Below, piece by piece: positions 34,734-46,403 of a stretch of 64,000 bases of DNA (positions are counted from its first letter, which is position 1; each line of letters begins with the position of its first letter). The notes under the pieces are model-generated. The model was not told the origin of the DNA, did not search any database, and worked only from the letters and a program-made list of their open reading frames with translations. The translations under genes were made by a program, and so were the position numbers. The stretch is from Lepiota brunneoincarnata (Eukaryota; Basidiomycota; Agaricomycetes; Agaricales; Agaricaceae), in assembly GCA_023014365.1 (NCBI GenBank), contig JAEBUN010000017.1:496001-560000 (forward strand), in the 5' to 3' direction.

Positions 34734-37700
34734 ATGGCCCCTCAGCGACGCCTGAACCAGCTGTTGAACAAGCTCAAACCGACTCTTCCGACCGTAGGAA
34801 CTTTAAAGTTGGGAGGTATTACGTATGAGGTACCGGCGGCGCTTGTACCAACCAGACTGCCTCGAGCCGTTGCGCTCCTCGACCCCGGGGATGGCGTTAA
34901 CTTGGATAACCTGCACTTCATGCTGCAGAAATATCTGCTCGGACAGGATATATTCCTGGTTTCCCAACCCGGCCCGTACGCCAGGAGGTTGGCTCTGACG
35001 TTTGCAAGGTGGGTATGCAGTTTTGGCCGTCTCCGTGGACGCTCACACAATGGTATACAGTATTATCAACGCCGAATACGAATATATTGCCCTTCATCGG
35101 GATGTGGGAGAAACTGAGTTGAAACAGGTGGGTATATTACATGCATATAGGCATCGTTTAACATGCGATAGGGACGGGAAATCCGAGCGGGAGGGAACTT
35201 AGCTTATGTGGACAGTCCGGCGGTGAGTGCGGTCAAGCATGGGAGGATCCTTATCCTGGAGGGCGTAGAAAAGGCAGAGAGAGGGATAATGCCAGTGCGT
35301 ACTCGCAGTGTTGTTGTTTATGTTACACTAATGCAAGCAGGTTTTGAATAATCTACTGGAGAATCGTGAGATGTGATGTAAGCCGGAGGCTCACACCTCG
35401 AGAATTCAGCATAAAAGTGACATAAGTCAATCAGTATAAATAGCGTATTGATACGAAGGACCTGTAACTCCCCTTGATCGGATACGAATACTACCTCGAG
35501 TCCATCGTATCATCTCGTGTCCTTTCTAACTCTCTCTCCCTCCCTCTTCTCTATCTCTCTCTGTTCTCTTTAGTGAGGTCGCCTGACGGCGACCTTCCAC
35601 TTTTTTTTACGATTCAACTTGAGACAAACAACGCTCCGCTCTCGTCCGTTCTGGCTTTCTCTTGCATAGACCGACACTTTCTGGCATAGACCCCTTCGGG
35701 CTCCTCTGGTTGACTCTGAAACACCCTCTGGTTCTTTCTGGCGCATACACTCTCGCATACATCCATATTCTGGCACAAATACTTCTCGCTTCTCTGGTCA
35801 ACTCTGAAACGTGTTTCTTCTGACTTCTCTGACGCATACAGTCGCTTTTCTGGGCCGTCAAATTTATACGCACGCTGGACAGTCCTCCTGTACATTCACA
35901 TTCACGGCGGCCTCAGACCCGTGCCCAATCTCAAGTGGAAAACGAAAACCTCCGACTCTTGACTCTCCTTCCATTCCCCCTGTTCCCTTTTTCATCTGAG
36001 CCAATAACTCCTTCCCACCCTGACATCTTGTCGCAATCATCGCCTCGCTCACCACCCTCACCATCACCTCCGCCAACCCCCATTCGTGTCTGTGCTGCCA
36101 CTTCTGACTCTGAATCCGACGAACCAGAACGACGTGCCCCAGGAACCCAGAAAATGTCCGAACCTTTTGAATTTCTGCCCTTGGGACCCGGGGATGCCGA
36201 CGTCTCGCAGTTGAGTGCCACCACCGCCCCCATCTTGGGGAATGGCCTTATCTCCATCTCATCTCTCCAACGCTACGAGAGGCTGTGCAAGCGTTACTTC
36301 GGTGCCAAAGACATTGAAACAGCCAATCAGGTCCGAAAAATTATACACCATTTCGACCACACCGACGTTCTGGAATGGGCAACCGCTGATCATGACAGGC
36401 TGGTGACTCTCACCTTCCCGGTATTCATGACGGAGCTCCGTCGCCGCTTTCTACCTAATGATTGGGCAACGCCCCTCGCGAGGGAAGTCCGTCAGGCTCA
36501 GGGGCACCTCCCTTTTTCCATTTGGGTCTCAAGTGTCCGGACAGCGAATGCCTTGCTCACTGGATCCTCCGAGAAATTGACCGACGCTGATGTCCGGAAC
36601 CATCTGCGTGCGACGATGCATCCTGAACTGCGCAACCGTTATGATAACTTCCGGCTACATGAAGACCTTGACCTGGTCGCCGACCTCAGCCAGTGGGTTC
36701 GTCGGGTCAGCCCGATTGCCAAGGTTTTGGAGGAAGAACGTCATGTTCGTGGAAGTGCGTGGGTCCGCGGCATGATGTCCCCGGCCCAGGGCCGCCAGGG
36801 TTATGCCCATCACGCCCCTGCTTCTGTCCCTGCACCTCGTGCTACTGCAGCAAATACCAACAAGCCCCCCCTTCTCTCACGCGTCTTGCAAAGTCCAACA
36901 CACCCCCCCGTCCGCAATTTCCAGTCTAATGCTGCCCCACGTCGACCAATACGGTCATATCCGCCCCTCTCCAGTCTGTATGACTCTCTTCCTACCCATA
37001 TTCCTCGCCCTCCACCTCTGACCGAAAATGACCGGCAATTTTTGATGGCACACAAGGGTTGTTTTCGGTGCCGTGCTGTTTATGTGGACCACGTCTCCTC
37101 TGGGTGTGATATGGAGCGTAACATCAAGACCGAAAACTGGTCGAAACGGTACTCCGGGTCTGAATTGGATCATTTACGCCAACAGTGGCAAGCCCGCCGC
37201 TCGGCACATGTGGCAGCCACGGCTGTGCTCTCTGAAGACATTGTCATGGCTTCAGTTGCCGAGCTGGAGGCGGAGTTTGACGCTGCGCAGGAACTGGGGA
37301 TTCTGGATGGGTCTGTTGATGCCTTTGCGGTTGTTAACACGCCTGACCCCGACGTGGGGGACCTTTATGCCAATGCGGTTTGGTCGGGTGATGACTCCAC
37401 CTTCACTGGGGCAGTGATGTATGATGACAAGAACCTGCCGTCTTGTGTCCTTGAGTCGGAAAGTGATGAAGAGTACGTTCCTCACCCTTCTGTACCCCCT
37501 CCTCGATCGCATCTCCTCTGGCCCTGTCTTGTAGATGGACCGTCTGCCCCGTCTGCCCGTGCTCATGCGCTTATTGACCATGGATGTCCCACAGTGTTGA
37601 TTTCGAGCAAATTGGTTGATGGCTTGCAACTCCGTCGTTTCAAGCTACATTCGCCTATATCCCTTGGTGGTGTGGGTGGGGGTTCCTTCTCCTGTATGGA

Positions 37701-40700
37701 CTTCGTTAAACTGCATGTTCGCTCCCCTGACTCAATATGGACCGCTCGTACAACACGAGCCTTAATTGTACCCGATTTGCACTTCGACTTGATACTCGGT
37801 CTAGAATGGCTTAGCGCCAACAAAATTGTAGTCGACATGGCCTCTGGCGATGTGTTTACCAAAGATTCTGGCTATCATTTATTCAATAATGACTGTGTCC
37901 CCCCTCGCTCTTATATTCCCTCTCCACAGGCTACGGTTAATCGCCTTGCAAGACAACACCACCCTCCGACGTCTGCCAAACAGCGCCGGGTGCAGTTGCT
38001 TAGTGCGTCCCGGGCCCAAATGGCGAAAGTCTGTGTCGAGATCGGACGCCGTGTCCCAAAAATCCGCCCATGCAAGGCTCCACCTTTCACTTCTTTTGCG
38101 ATGATCCATGAGCGGATAGCAACTCTTGCAGCCTCTTTGGTGCAGGGTGAGAAGTTCCAGGAGGCTGATTGTGTGTTAAAGACAGAGTTCAAGGACCTTT
38201 TCTTGGATTATCGGAGTTCCCAGATTCGTTCAGGCACCACACCTCAGCGCACACAGTTCCTAAGAGATTCCGACGCCCAGCTCAAATCCGAGTTCCATGA
38301 TCTTTTTCCGGAGTCCTTACCCCATGTTAATTCCCTTCCCAACGATGTCCATCATCGTATCATTGTCACGGCTGCAGACAAGATTTGTGTCACGAGAGAA
38401 TACTCTTGTCCTCGCAAATGGCGGGAGGCCTGGCAGGCCCAAATAGACGAGCATTTGAAGGCTGGGCGGATCCGTCCATCCTCTTCACCTTTTGCAGCTC
38501 CCTCATTCCTTGTCGCCAAGTCTGATCCTAATGCGGCTCCCCGTTGGGTCATTGATTACCGGAGACTCAATTCCTTCACTGTCCCAGACCGCTTCCCGCT
38601 CCCTCGCATTGACGACATTCTCTCTGACTGTGCGAAAGGAAAAGTATGGGCGAAGATTGATATGACCAACGCCTTTTTCCAAACACGCATGCATCCTGAC
38701 GACATTAAGTACACGGCTTGTCGGACGCCATTCGGTCTCTATGAGTGGAATGTCATGCCCATGGGCCTTCGCAACTCCCCTTCCACACAACAGCGGCGTG
38801 TCACCTCCGCCTTGCAACATTTGATTGGGAAGATCTGCCATGTATACTTGGATGACATTATTATTTGGTCTTCCTCCTTTGATGAGCATCTCCGCAATGT
38901 TAGGATGGTTCTCGAAGCGCTCCGCGCCAACAACCTTCTGTGCTCGATGAAGAAGTCACAGCTATTCTGTGATGAGGTCATTTTCCTTGGTCACCGCATT
39001 TCTCGCAGTGGTATTGAAGCCGATCCGTCAAAGGTATCCAAAATATTGTCATGGCCTCGTCCCCTAAGTGCGACTGAGGTCCGGCGTTTCCTGGGTCTTG
39101 TGAAATTTGTTGCCCACTTCCTGCCCGACTTAGCCCACCACACGCAAGTCCTTTATCCTCTGACAACTAAGGCCGCGGACAAGCTGTTCCCCATCTGGCT
39201 CCCGAAACACCAGAGTGCATTTGATGCCATCAAGGAGCTGGTTACCAGCCGTCGTTGCCTGACCTCGATTAACCATGACAACCCAGGAGAGAACAAGATT
39301 TTTGTGACGTGTGATGCCAGCAAGTTCGGGACAGGTGCCATACTCAGTTGGGGACATTCCTGGCGTACTTCACGCCCAGTGGCTTTCGACTCACAGCAAT
39401 ACCACGCGGCCGAGCACCACTATCCGACTCATGAGCAGGAGTTGTTGGCCATTATCCGTGCCTTGCGTAAATGGCGGTCAGACCTCATCGGGATGCACTT
39501 CGAGATATACACCGACCACAAGACGTTGCTCAACTTTGATACGCAGCGTGACCTCTCACGGCGTCAAGCTCGATGGATGGAATTTCTGTCCCAGTACAAC
39601 TATAAATTCAACTATGTTTCGGGTGTTCTCAACTCGGCTGCTGATGCCCTATCGCGTCTGGAAGACCGGGCCATCTCGCAGCAGAATGACCCCATGATGG
39701 TTGCCGCTACCTTTTTGTCGACATCAAGCGATCCTTCTGTAATGTCCCCCACCTGTTCACAACCGGGGACGCATGGCGCCTTGGGGTCTGGACCAATGTC
39801 CGTAGCTGCGGTCCGACTGTGTCTGGAAAATGAGCTGCTGCGGGAGATTCAGGCAGGCTATGCATCCGATCCATTCATTGAGAAGGTCCGTAGGGCCATC
39901 CAGTTGGGGAGCGCGACGAACCTCCGCTTCCAGGAGAAGGATGGGTTACTGTACTGTGGTGATCGCTTGGTGGTGCCCAATGACAATTCCTTGCGTGAAC
40001 GGCTTTTCTCCCTGGCACATGACCAGCTGGGTCATTTTGGTGGAGAAAAGTCGTTCGCTCACCTTCGGACCTCGTTTTACTGGCCTAACATGCGTGCCGA
40101 CATTGAACGCGCCTACATTCCCTCCTGTGAACCGTGTCAAAGAAACAAGGCTGCTACATCGCGCGCTCCAGGACCACTCCATCCCTTGCCTGTTCCCGAT
40201 GCTCGCTTCGTTTCCATTGCGATTGATTTCATTGGGCCTCTGCCGGAGGACGATGGTTGCAACTTTTTGGCGACGATTACTGACCGCCTTGGAGCTGATA
40301 TCAAACTCATCCCCTGCCGCTCGGATGTCACAGCAGAAACGTTTGCTCAACTTTTCTTTGATCACTGGATTTGCGACAATGGCTGCCCGGCGGAGATAGT
40401 CACTGACCGGGACCCCCGTTTCGTCTCCAAGTTCTGGTCCGCCCTTATGGGTATCCTCGGTATACGTCACATCACCTCCTCGGCCTTCCACCCTCAGACT
40501 GATGGTGCTTCGGAGCGGACCAACAAAACGGTTGTGCAGTGTCTGCGGTTCTTCGTTAACCGGCGTCAGAAGGGTTGGGTGAAGGCCTTGCCGCGTGTCC
40601 GTTTCAACATCATGAACGCTGTTAATGCCTCCACGTCCGTCTCAGGTTTTCAACTGAAGACTGGGTCCTCGCCACGCCTCATTCCTCCTGCCCCTAAAGT

Positions 40701-43700
40701 CCCTCATACCTCGAATGAACCCGGCCTCCGTTCCGCTGCAGAGCTGATCCAATCCATTCATGAGCAACTTTATGAAGCCCAGGACAACCTACTCGCAGCC
40801 AAAATTGTACAGGCCCATTACGCGAACGAATACCGTGGAACGGATCCATGTTATAAGGTTGGTGATCGCGTTTGGTTGAACACCGCGAACAGGCGACGAG
40901 ACTACATCCTGAAAGGGTCGGGACGGGTGGCCAAATTCATGCCCCGCTTCGACGGACCTTTTAAGATCATCCGTTCCCACCCAGAAACTTCGTCCTACAC
41001 GCTGGCCTTACCTTCGCACTCGCTGATCCATCCTACATTCCATGTTTCCCAACTTAAATCCTTCGTTCCAAACGACAACGAGCGCTTCCCTTCACGTCAA
41101 TATGAGCAACCGGGACCTGTCCTCACAAATGATGGTAGATGGGAGCACATTGTCGACAAGGTGTTAGACGAGCGAAACCGTGGGCGTGGTAAACAATACT
41201 TGGTTCGGTGGAAGGGCTTTGGGCCTTCGGATGATGAATGGTTACCGGGAAGTATGCTGGAGAATAATATTGCCTTGGACGAGTGGGAACATGGTCTACG
41301 TGGAGATGGGGATCTTTTTTCTTAGAGAGAGGAAGAGTGTAAGCCGGAGGCTCACACCTCGAGAATTCAGCATAAAAGTGACATAAGTCAATCAGTATAA
41401 ATAGCGTATTGATACGAAGGACCTGTAACTCCCCTTGATCGGATACGAATACTACCTCGAGTCCATCGTATCATCTCGTGTCCTTTCTAACTCTCTCTCC
41501 CTCCCTCTTCTCTATCTCTCTCTGTTCTCTTTAGTGAGGTCGCCTGACGGCGACCTTCCATGTGAGTTGATCACAGCATCTAAAGGCCTGTCACTTTGGA
41601 CTAACACTACGATAGCAATCTGGACGACGGGACACATATCATCCATCCTCATCGATATGCCCAACTGGAGGCTGCAGGTACGACCCGATCAGGACAAGGC
41701 AAAGTCTTTATCCCTGCGCACGACAAGTTTCGCGTCATCGCTATCGCCGCGCCAGTGCCTCCATATCCCGGCTATCCTTTAGACCCGCCATTCCGCAGTC
41801 GCTTCCAAGCACGCTTTGTTGATCCGGTCGGCGCCATTTTAACCCTCGATAACCCTGCACAACAAGCGTTCCCTCCCGTTTACGAGAAGCTCCACAACTT
41901 GATCTTGGCAACTCAGTACGCGAGCGAATCTAGGCACGCGCTTGAAGCAGTCTCAAAGACATCTCTCCCACCCTTCCCTCAAACCGCACTCACAAAGCTT
42001 CGCGCTCTCGTGCAGATATTCCCTCCCCCTCCAGAGCTCACATCATCCCAACTTGCCCGTCTTTTCCTTACCCTTCATCCCGCCCTCATTCATTCTGCAT
42101 TCCAAGCATGGGCCATCCTTGGCCGTCACACTCAAGAAGCTGGCCTCGGTGAGCTCGGTAGCCCTTCAATGGTGTCACCCGACGAGCGGATTGGGATTTT
42201 CGGATACATCATTAGCAGGATCGAACGTATTGATGACAAAACTGCACGACTTACGTTCGATGGACCGTCTCAAGTTCAGGTGACGGCTCCGGCAGGACCT
42301 AAGGAATTCTTCCCCTTCCCGTTCGTTGGCAAGCTCAATTTTCAACCGACACCACGGTTCATGGGTCTTTTGACTTGCTTCATGCAAGCCCATGCTCTTG
42401 GTTGGGATATTTCGCTCATACCACCTCTACTCCCATCGACTTCGTCGACCTCTACGTCAACCCTCGTTAGGATTTTCAGTGAGCTTCTCGGTTATGAAAC
42501 TGAAGTGCTGCACATGTATAAGGAGCTCGGAGGTCGTGAGTTAATCATGCGGCGGAAGATTCAGGATGGAGGTGCCACTTCCTGGGAACCAAGGTGTGAT
42601 TAAGCGATAAACATTGGATTTCTTACTTTACTCAAGAACGCGGTAGTCCATTGGTTGAAGCTGTATGGGCTGGTCGACTCCTTCATTTGTCCGGCCTTGA
42701 CGTCATTGGATTGACTGCTGGCTCGCTTTCACGAGTGTTCCAGGATCGAGAAGTCGAGCTGTGGGAGGGAAAGCGCATAGTTGGATCCGCTACTGAAGAC
42801 GAGGTGGGTTGTGTATTGAGTAATTAGCTATGTCCCACTGATGAATGCTAGATCAAGCGCGGGAGTTTATCCGTTGCTCATCCTTCGTTCCGGGTCATCA
42901 GCACGGCGTCCAGGTCTCTCCCTTTAAGGGACTGGCTTTCTGATGAACACGCGAATATGTTATTCCCTGTACCAAGTCAGCCCATGGACGCCGGGGAGGA
43001 GATGAGTATCCTGCTCTCCACTGGGTGCCCCAAAGAACTAGCGACAACCCTTTTAAACTTCGCGGAGAAGTATAGGCAGGGCATCTCAGCTGACAACGTT
43101 CTTAAGAGCCGAAGGCTGGGCACAAGGTCATTAGTTCGGATTGCTCGCAAACTTGCGATGTTTCCGGAAACCTTGGATCTCAACTTCGTAATATCTCAGT
43201 CCCTGCTTGCAGAGTTCCTTCCGGTCATGGAGAGGCTTAACCTCAATGCTCTTCTTGAAGATGCCAATATCTTGAAACGATCGGATGCTGTATGTTTCGT
43301 TTTCAATCTCGTTTTCATAAAGCGGGACTCATCGTTATGGCTAGTTTAATCCCAGTCCATACGTCGAGGATGATATGCTCGTTTTTCCTGCCCAAAGTGG
43401 CAGGGGACAGCAGACTTCGACAGCTATTCCTAGGTTCAAGGCTTGTGAGGACCCCGCCGGAGTTTCTTCACATGTTCCTCACATGGACCATTTCTACGAC
43501 AATAGTTTACAAACCGGTCTTATGCGCGACCTAGCTATTGATATTGAGCTCTTGGGTGAACATGTCGTTCTATTGGGCAACCAGGTTAGTTTCCTTGTTC
43601 ATTCCCCTTATACCTACGTCTCAGAACAAACAGGGTGTAGGCAAGAACAAAATCGTTGACCGGTCGGTGTTGCATATTTCAGTACTGTCAAAGCATAATA

Positions 43701-46403
43701 ACTCATCGTCTGTTGCAGGTTATGTCAGGTATCTTGCACTTGCCCTCACTCCTTCCGGCCTCTAACGCTATCACCAGCTTCTTGGCCGCCCACGCGAGTA
43801 CATTCAACTCCACCGAGACACGACGGTAAATCAGCTCGCGTTCACAACATCGTTGGAAGGTGGTATGATCAATTACACCGACTCTCCCCTTCTAAGGGCT
43901 ATCAAATATGGTCGTTGTATAATCATTGATGAGGCCGACAAGGCACCTGAACACGTCGTGGCCATCTTCCGTAGTCTTGCTGGTCGAGGAGAGCTCACAC
44001 TCTCTGATGGACGTCGTGTGCGCCCCATGAAGGATCGTGAAGGAGATGTTGTGGTGCACCCCAACTTCCGTCTTATCCTTTTGGCCAATCGACCAGGTTA
44101 TCGTAAGTCATTTAGCCCACTACTCGACGGGGATCTCTAATGCTGGATAATTGTCTGATATCCAGCTTTCCTTGGAAATCATTTTCTACAAGTCCTTGGC
44201 GAGAACTTCAGTGCACATTCTGTGAGCAACCCCGACCAGGAGTCTGAGAGGAAGCTTTTAAGTCAGTTAGCGCCCGAGATGGATCCAAGCTTTATCAAGC
44301 GTCTCGTTGGTGTATTCCATGACTTGCGTAAAGGGTACGAAAGTGGTATCCTGAACTATCCTTACTCGTTGCGAGGTGAGCACCAGCGTCTTTCTCATGA
44401 CCTTCAAATGGTCATCAAGGATATACCAGAGCTTATCAACCTCGTTCGCCACATGAGGGCATATCCAAATGACACTCTGGGGGAAGCCTTGCGCAATGTT
44501 TTTGACTTCGATATCTACAAACCTGAGATTATTGACAAGTTATCGGAAACCCTCATACAGCATGGGTGCGTTCGATCAGCTGTCTTTTACCGGGTGGCAT
44601 ATGTCTGAGCGTATCCCTCAGACTTGAAGTTCCCCATCTTGGTCTGGACGCTGCACGTGAAGCTGCGAAGAGGGTCAAGGACGTGGAGTTTGAGCCGACG
44701 GACAAGACACTTGATGAACCTAAGGAGGGCAAACATGATGATAAAGACCATTCAGGTGGAAACACCTTCGTGGGTGGTGTAAGATGCGTTTCCCTTTGTC
44801 AGTGGTTGTGCAGGTATTGAATCCTTTCAGACTGGTGGTCGCAGTACTGCAGGCATGGGGGGTATCGGTGGATACAAACGTTTCTACAAAGGGGGTGATA
44901 TTAAACAGGTACGGGGGACGACATTTTCGCTCAATTATAATACCTTATTCTTTATTCAGGTCCCTGATGCACTTAAGGATACAGTTCCCGAGCACGTCAA
45001 GGAGAAGGCGCGGGAGATGGCTCGCCAGGAGTTGAAGCGTCGCCTAGAGGAGCTTGATATGTCCGAATCTGAAGCTCGGGGATATGGTCAACTCCTAAAT
45101 GCCACTCAGGCGCATATGCATTCTCTTCACAATTTGCTTGAGTGTATGCACACCCAAATCTCGTAATCCGTTTAGAGCTGACAACAGGAGCTTTGTAGAC
45201 CTCGCGGCGAAGGAGGAAGAACGTGTGTGGGTCAAGAGACAGACTGATGGAGAGTTGGACGACAGTCGACTAACAGAGGGTTTGACCGGAGAGGCCACGG
45301 TATACAAGCGCCGTGGCATGGAGAAACCCGAGCTCGGGAGGCCTCAACTCAAGTAGGGCTTCGTTGCATCTCGTTCTATGCTTAACTTATTATTCTTGAC
45401 AAGGCCTAAGAGAATACGGTTCCTCTTCGACTTGAGTGCCTCTATGTAAGCTTCTCTCCCCTACAGTATGGCTCCACACTAATTAGTGACAGGTACCGAT
45501 TCCAGTATGATGGTCGCTTGCAAAGGAGCATGGAAACTGGTCAGTACCATGTGATAAACGAAGAATATGGCTCTCACACATCGTGCTGTGATAGCCGTGA
45601 TGCTCATGGAGACCTTTGACCGCCTTTCACGGAAGGAGAAGTATGTTTGGGATGTAAGTGACTTCCACTCTTTTCGTGGGGGAATTACGTCTCATTCGCC
45701 ATGGCGTTTAGATATACGGTCATGTAAGGTATAAGTTTCTTGCTTGTAGTTCCATCAACTTAGGTGCACCTTAGTCGGGCGATGGGGCCGATATCCCTCT
45801 AGTAGAAGCGGACAAACCTCCGACCGAACTCAAGGAGCGATGGAAGGTCACTGAGAAGATGTACATGATCCCTCAGTACGCGTTCGCAGGTGACTTTACA
45901 GGTACTAAACATGCAGTTCTCTTGTGGTTGGTTTCACACTTACTTGAATTTTTTAGTTGAGGCCATTGTGAAAGGTGTGACAGAGGTGGCCAAGTATGAT
46001 GCAGGTAAGCTATTCTCCACCCCAGCGTAACCGCCTTCTGATCTAGCCACCAAGACGATTGGTTCGTCATCGCAATTACGGTATGATGATTCTCAACTTA
46101 CAGGGATAAGGGAGATTCACTTAAGCAATGTTAGGACGCAAACTTTAGCCGGTATGGGATCACACCAGAGGAACTGACGAATGCCATGAAACGTGATCCC
46201 AAAATTAACACGGCTCTCATTTGCATTGGCGAAGGTGCAGAGGCAACATGGTATGCGTTCTCATGCACCCTTTGACTCTTGAACTCACTTTGTTCCTCTG
46301 AAGGATTACAAAGAAATTGCCAGGCCGTGGGTTTCGTGTTGCTAACACAGGAGATATTCCAACTGTACTTCGGAGCATCTTGTCAACCATGGTTGACCAT
46401 TGA
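34734..46403 (+). CDS. VWA8: VWA8-type AAA ATPase with C-terminal VWA domain, 25 exons, retrotransposon inside intron 4
   Basis: VWA8 proteins are large dynein-related/MoxR-type AAA ATPases with a C-terminal von Willebrand A domain, mitochondrial in animals. I joined 25 exons, all in frame, to about 1410 aa. The first four are 34734-35008, 35061-35127, 35172-35294 and 35341-35372; exon 5 resumes at 41616-42593. Later exons include 43345-43584, 43634-43662, a 10-nt exon at 43719-43728, 43778-44102, 44166-44565, a 12-nt exon at 45712-45723, and a last exon 46304-46403. Early blocks: KYLLGQDIFLVSQPGPYARR and YIALHRDVGETELKQGRE. The AAA part includes GVGKNKIVDRLCQLLGRPRE, IIIDEADKAP and LANRPGY. 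The MIDAS is DLSASM within RIRFLFDLSASMYRF. The start at 34734 is the first ATG of the frame. A 6.2-kb Ty3/gypsy element occupies the fourth intron. Confidence 0.92.
35377..35599 (+). repeat. 5' LTR of the VWA8 gypsy element
   Basis: 223 bp, from TGTAAGCC to GACCTTCCA, apparently identical to 41338-41560. A TATAAATA-like box lies around the middle (after CAATCAG), followed by a CT-rich tract. The first bases place GTAAGC at the junction with the host gene. Confidence 0.95.
36154..41325 (+). CDS. Gag-pol polyprotein of the VWA8 gypsy element
   Basis: A single frame of about 1723 aa from ATG 36154 (the open frame extends upstream to 35935 without ATG). Gag occupies the first ~450 residues and has a poor zinc knuckle (CFRCRAVYV...GC). 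The aspartic protease reads LIDHG where most families have D-S/T-G (near residue 473). Reverse transcriptase spans about 780-950 with KIDMTNAFFQTRM and catalytic YLDD (near 898). RNase H has VTCDASKFG, EQELLAII and IYTDHKTLL. Integrase has the H-H-C-C finger in LGHFGGEKS...CEPCQRN and D-D-E residues in AIDFIGP, VTDRDPRF and TDGASERTN. A C-terminal chromodomain (YLVRWKGFGPSDDEWLP) follows, as in chromoviruses, and may direct integration to marked chromatin. No stop or frameshift is seen, so it may be active. Confidence 0.93.
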   Translation: MSEPFEFLPLGPGDADVSQLSATTAPILGNGLISISSLQRYERLCKRYFGAKDIETANQVRKIIHHFDHTDVLEWATADHDRLVTLTFPVFMTELRRRFLPNDWATPLAREVRQAQGHLPFSIWVSSVRTANALLTGSSEKLTDADVRNHLRATMHPELRNRYDNFRLHEDLDLVADLSQWVRRVSPIAKVLEEERHVRGSAWVRGMMSPAQGRQGYAHHAPASVPAPRATAANTNKPPLLSRVLQSPTHPPVRNFQSNAAPRRPIRSYPPLSSLYDSLPTHIPRPPPLTENDRQFLMAHKGCFRCRAVYVDHVSSGCDMERNIKTENWSKRYSGSELDHLRQQWQARRSAHVAATAVLSEDIVMASVAELEAEFDAAQELGILDGSVDAFAVVNTPDPDVGDLYANAVWSGDDSTFTGAVMYDDKNLPSCVLESESDEEYVPHPSVPPPRSHLLWPCLVDGPSAPSARAHALIDHGCPTVLISSKLVDGLQLRRFKLHSPISLGGVGGGSFSCMDFVKLHVRSPDSIWTARTTRALIVPDLHFDLILGLEWLSANKIVVDMASGDVFTKDSGYHLFNNDCVPPRSYIPSPQATVNRLARQHHPPTSAKQRRVQLLSASRAQMAKVCVEIGRRVPKIRPCKAPPFTSFAMIHERIATLAASLVQGEKFQEADCVLKTEFKDLFLDYRSSQIRSGTTPQRTQFLRDSDAQLKSEFHDLFPESLPHVNSLPNDVHHRIIVTAADKICVTREYSCPRKWREAWQAQIDEHLKAGRIRPSSSPFAAPSFLVAKSDPNAAPRWVIDYRRLNSFTVPDRFPLPRIDDILSDCAKGKVWAKIDMTNAFFQTRMHPDDIKYTACRTPFGLYEWNVMPMGLRNSPSTQQRRVTSALQHLIGKICHVYLDDIIIWSSSFDEHLRNVRMVLEALRANNLLCSMKKSQLFCDEVIFLGHRISRSGIEADPSKVSKILSWPRPLSATEVRRFLGLVKFVAHFLPDLAHHTQVLYPLTTKAADKLFPIWLPKHQSAFDAIKELVTSRRCLTSINHDNPGENKIFVTCDASKFGTGAILSWGHSWRTSRPVAFDSQQYHAAEHHYPTHEQELLAIIRALRKWRSDLIGMHFEIYTDHKTLLNFDTQRDLSRRQARWMEFLSQYNYKFNYVSGVLNSAADALSRLEDRAISQQNDPMMVAATFLSTSSDPSVMSPTCSQPGTHGALGSGPMSVAAVRLCLENELLREIQAGYASDPFIEKVRRAIQLGSATNLRFQEKDGLLYCGDRLVVPNDNSLRERLFSLAHDQLGHFGGEKSFAHLRTSFYWPNMRADIERAYIPSCEPCQRNKAATSRAPGPLHPLPVPDARFVSIAIDFIGPLPEDDGCNFLATITDRLGADIKLIPCRSDVTAETFAQLFFDHWICDNGCPAEIVTDRDPRFVSKFWSALMGILGIRHITSSAFHPQTDGASERTNKTVVQCLRFFVNRRQKGWVKALPRVRFNIMNAVNASTSVSGFQLKTGSSPRLIPPAPKVPHTSNEPGLRSAAELIQSIHEQLYEAQDNLLAAKIVQAHYANEYRGTDPCYKVGDRVWLNTANRRRDYILKGSGRVAKFMPRFDGPFKIIRSHPETSSYTLALPSHSLIHPTFHVSQLKSFVPNDNERFPSRQYEQPGPVLTNDGRWEHIVDKVLDERNRGRGKQYLVRWKGFGPSDDEWLPGSMLENNIALDEWEHGLRGDGDLFS
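41338..41560 (+). repeat. 3' LTR of the VWA8 gypsy element
   Basis: 223 bp, apparently identical to the 5' copy, followed by the right target-site duplication TGTGA and then the native VWA8 intron sequence. Confidence 0.95.

Larger units (their letters stand above)
35377..41560 (+). mobile_element. Complete Ty3/gypsy chromodomain retrotransposon in VWA8 intron 4
   Basis: The element is 6184 bp and flanked by a 5-bp duplication TGTGA (35372-35376 and 41561-41565). The two 223-bp LTRs begin TG and end CA and look identical by eye, so the insertion is very recent. A purine-rich tract (GAGAGAGGAAGAG) abuts the 3' LTR at about 41325-41337. One uninterrupted gag-pol frame fills the interior. A primer-binding site could not be identified next to the 5' LTR. 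Confidence 0.95.

Noticed and set aside
35607..35895. Minus-strand open frames with repeated Arg/Glu phrases in the gypsy leader
   Set aside because: They mirror a CT-rich, internally repetitive leader between the LTR and gag and have no independent support.
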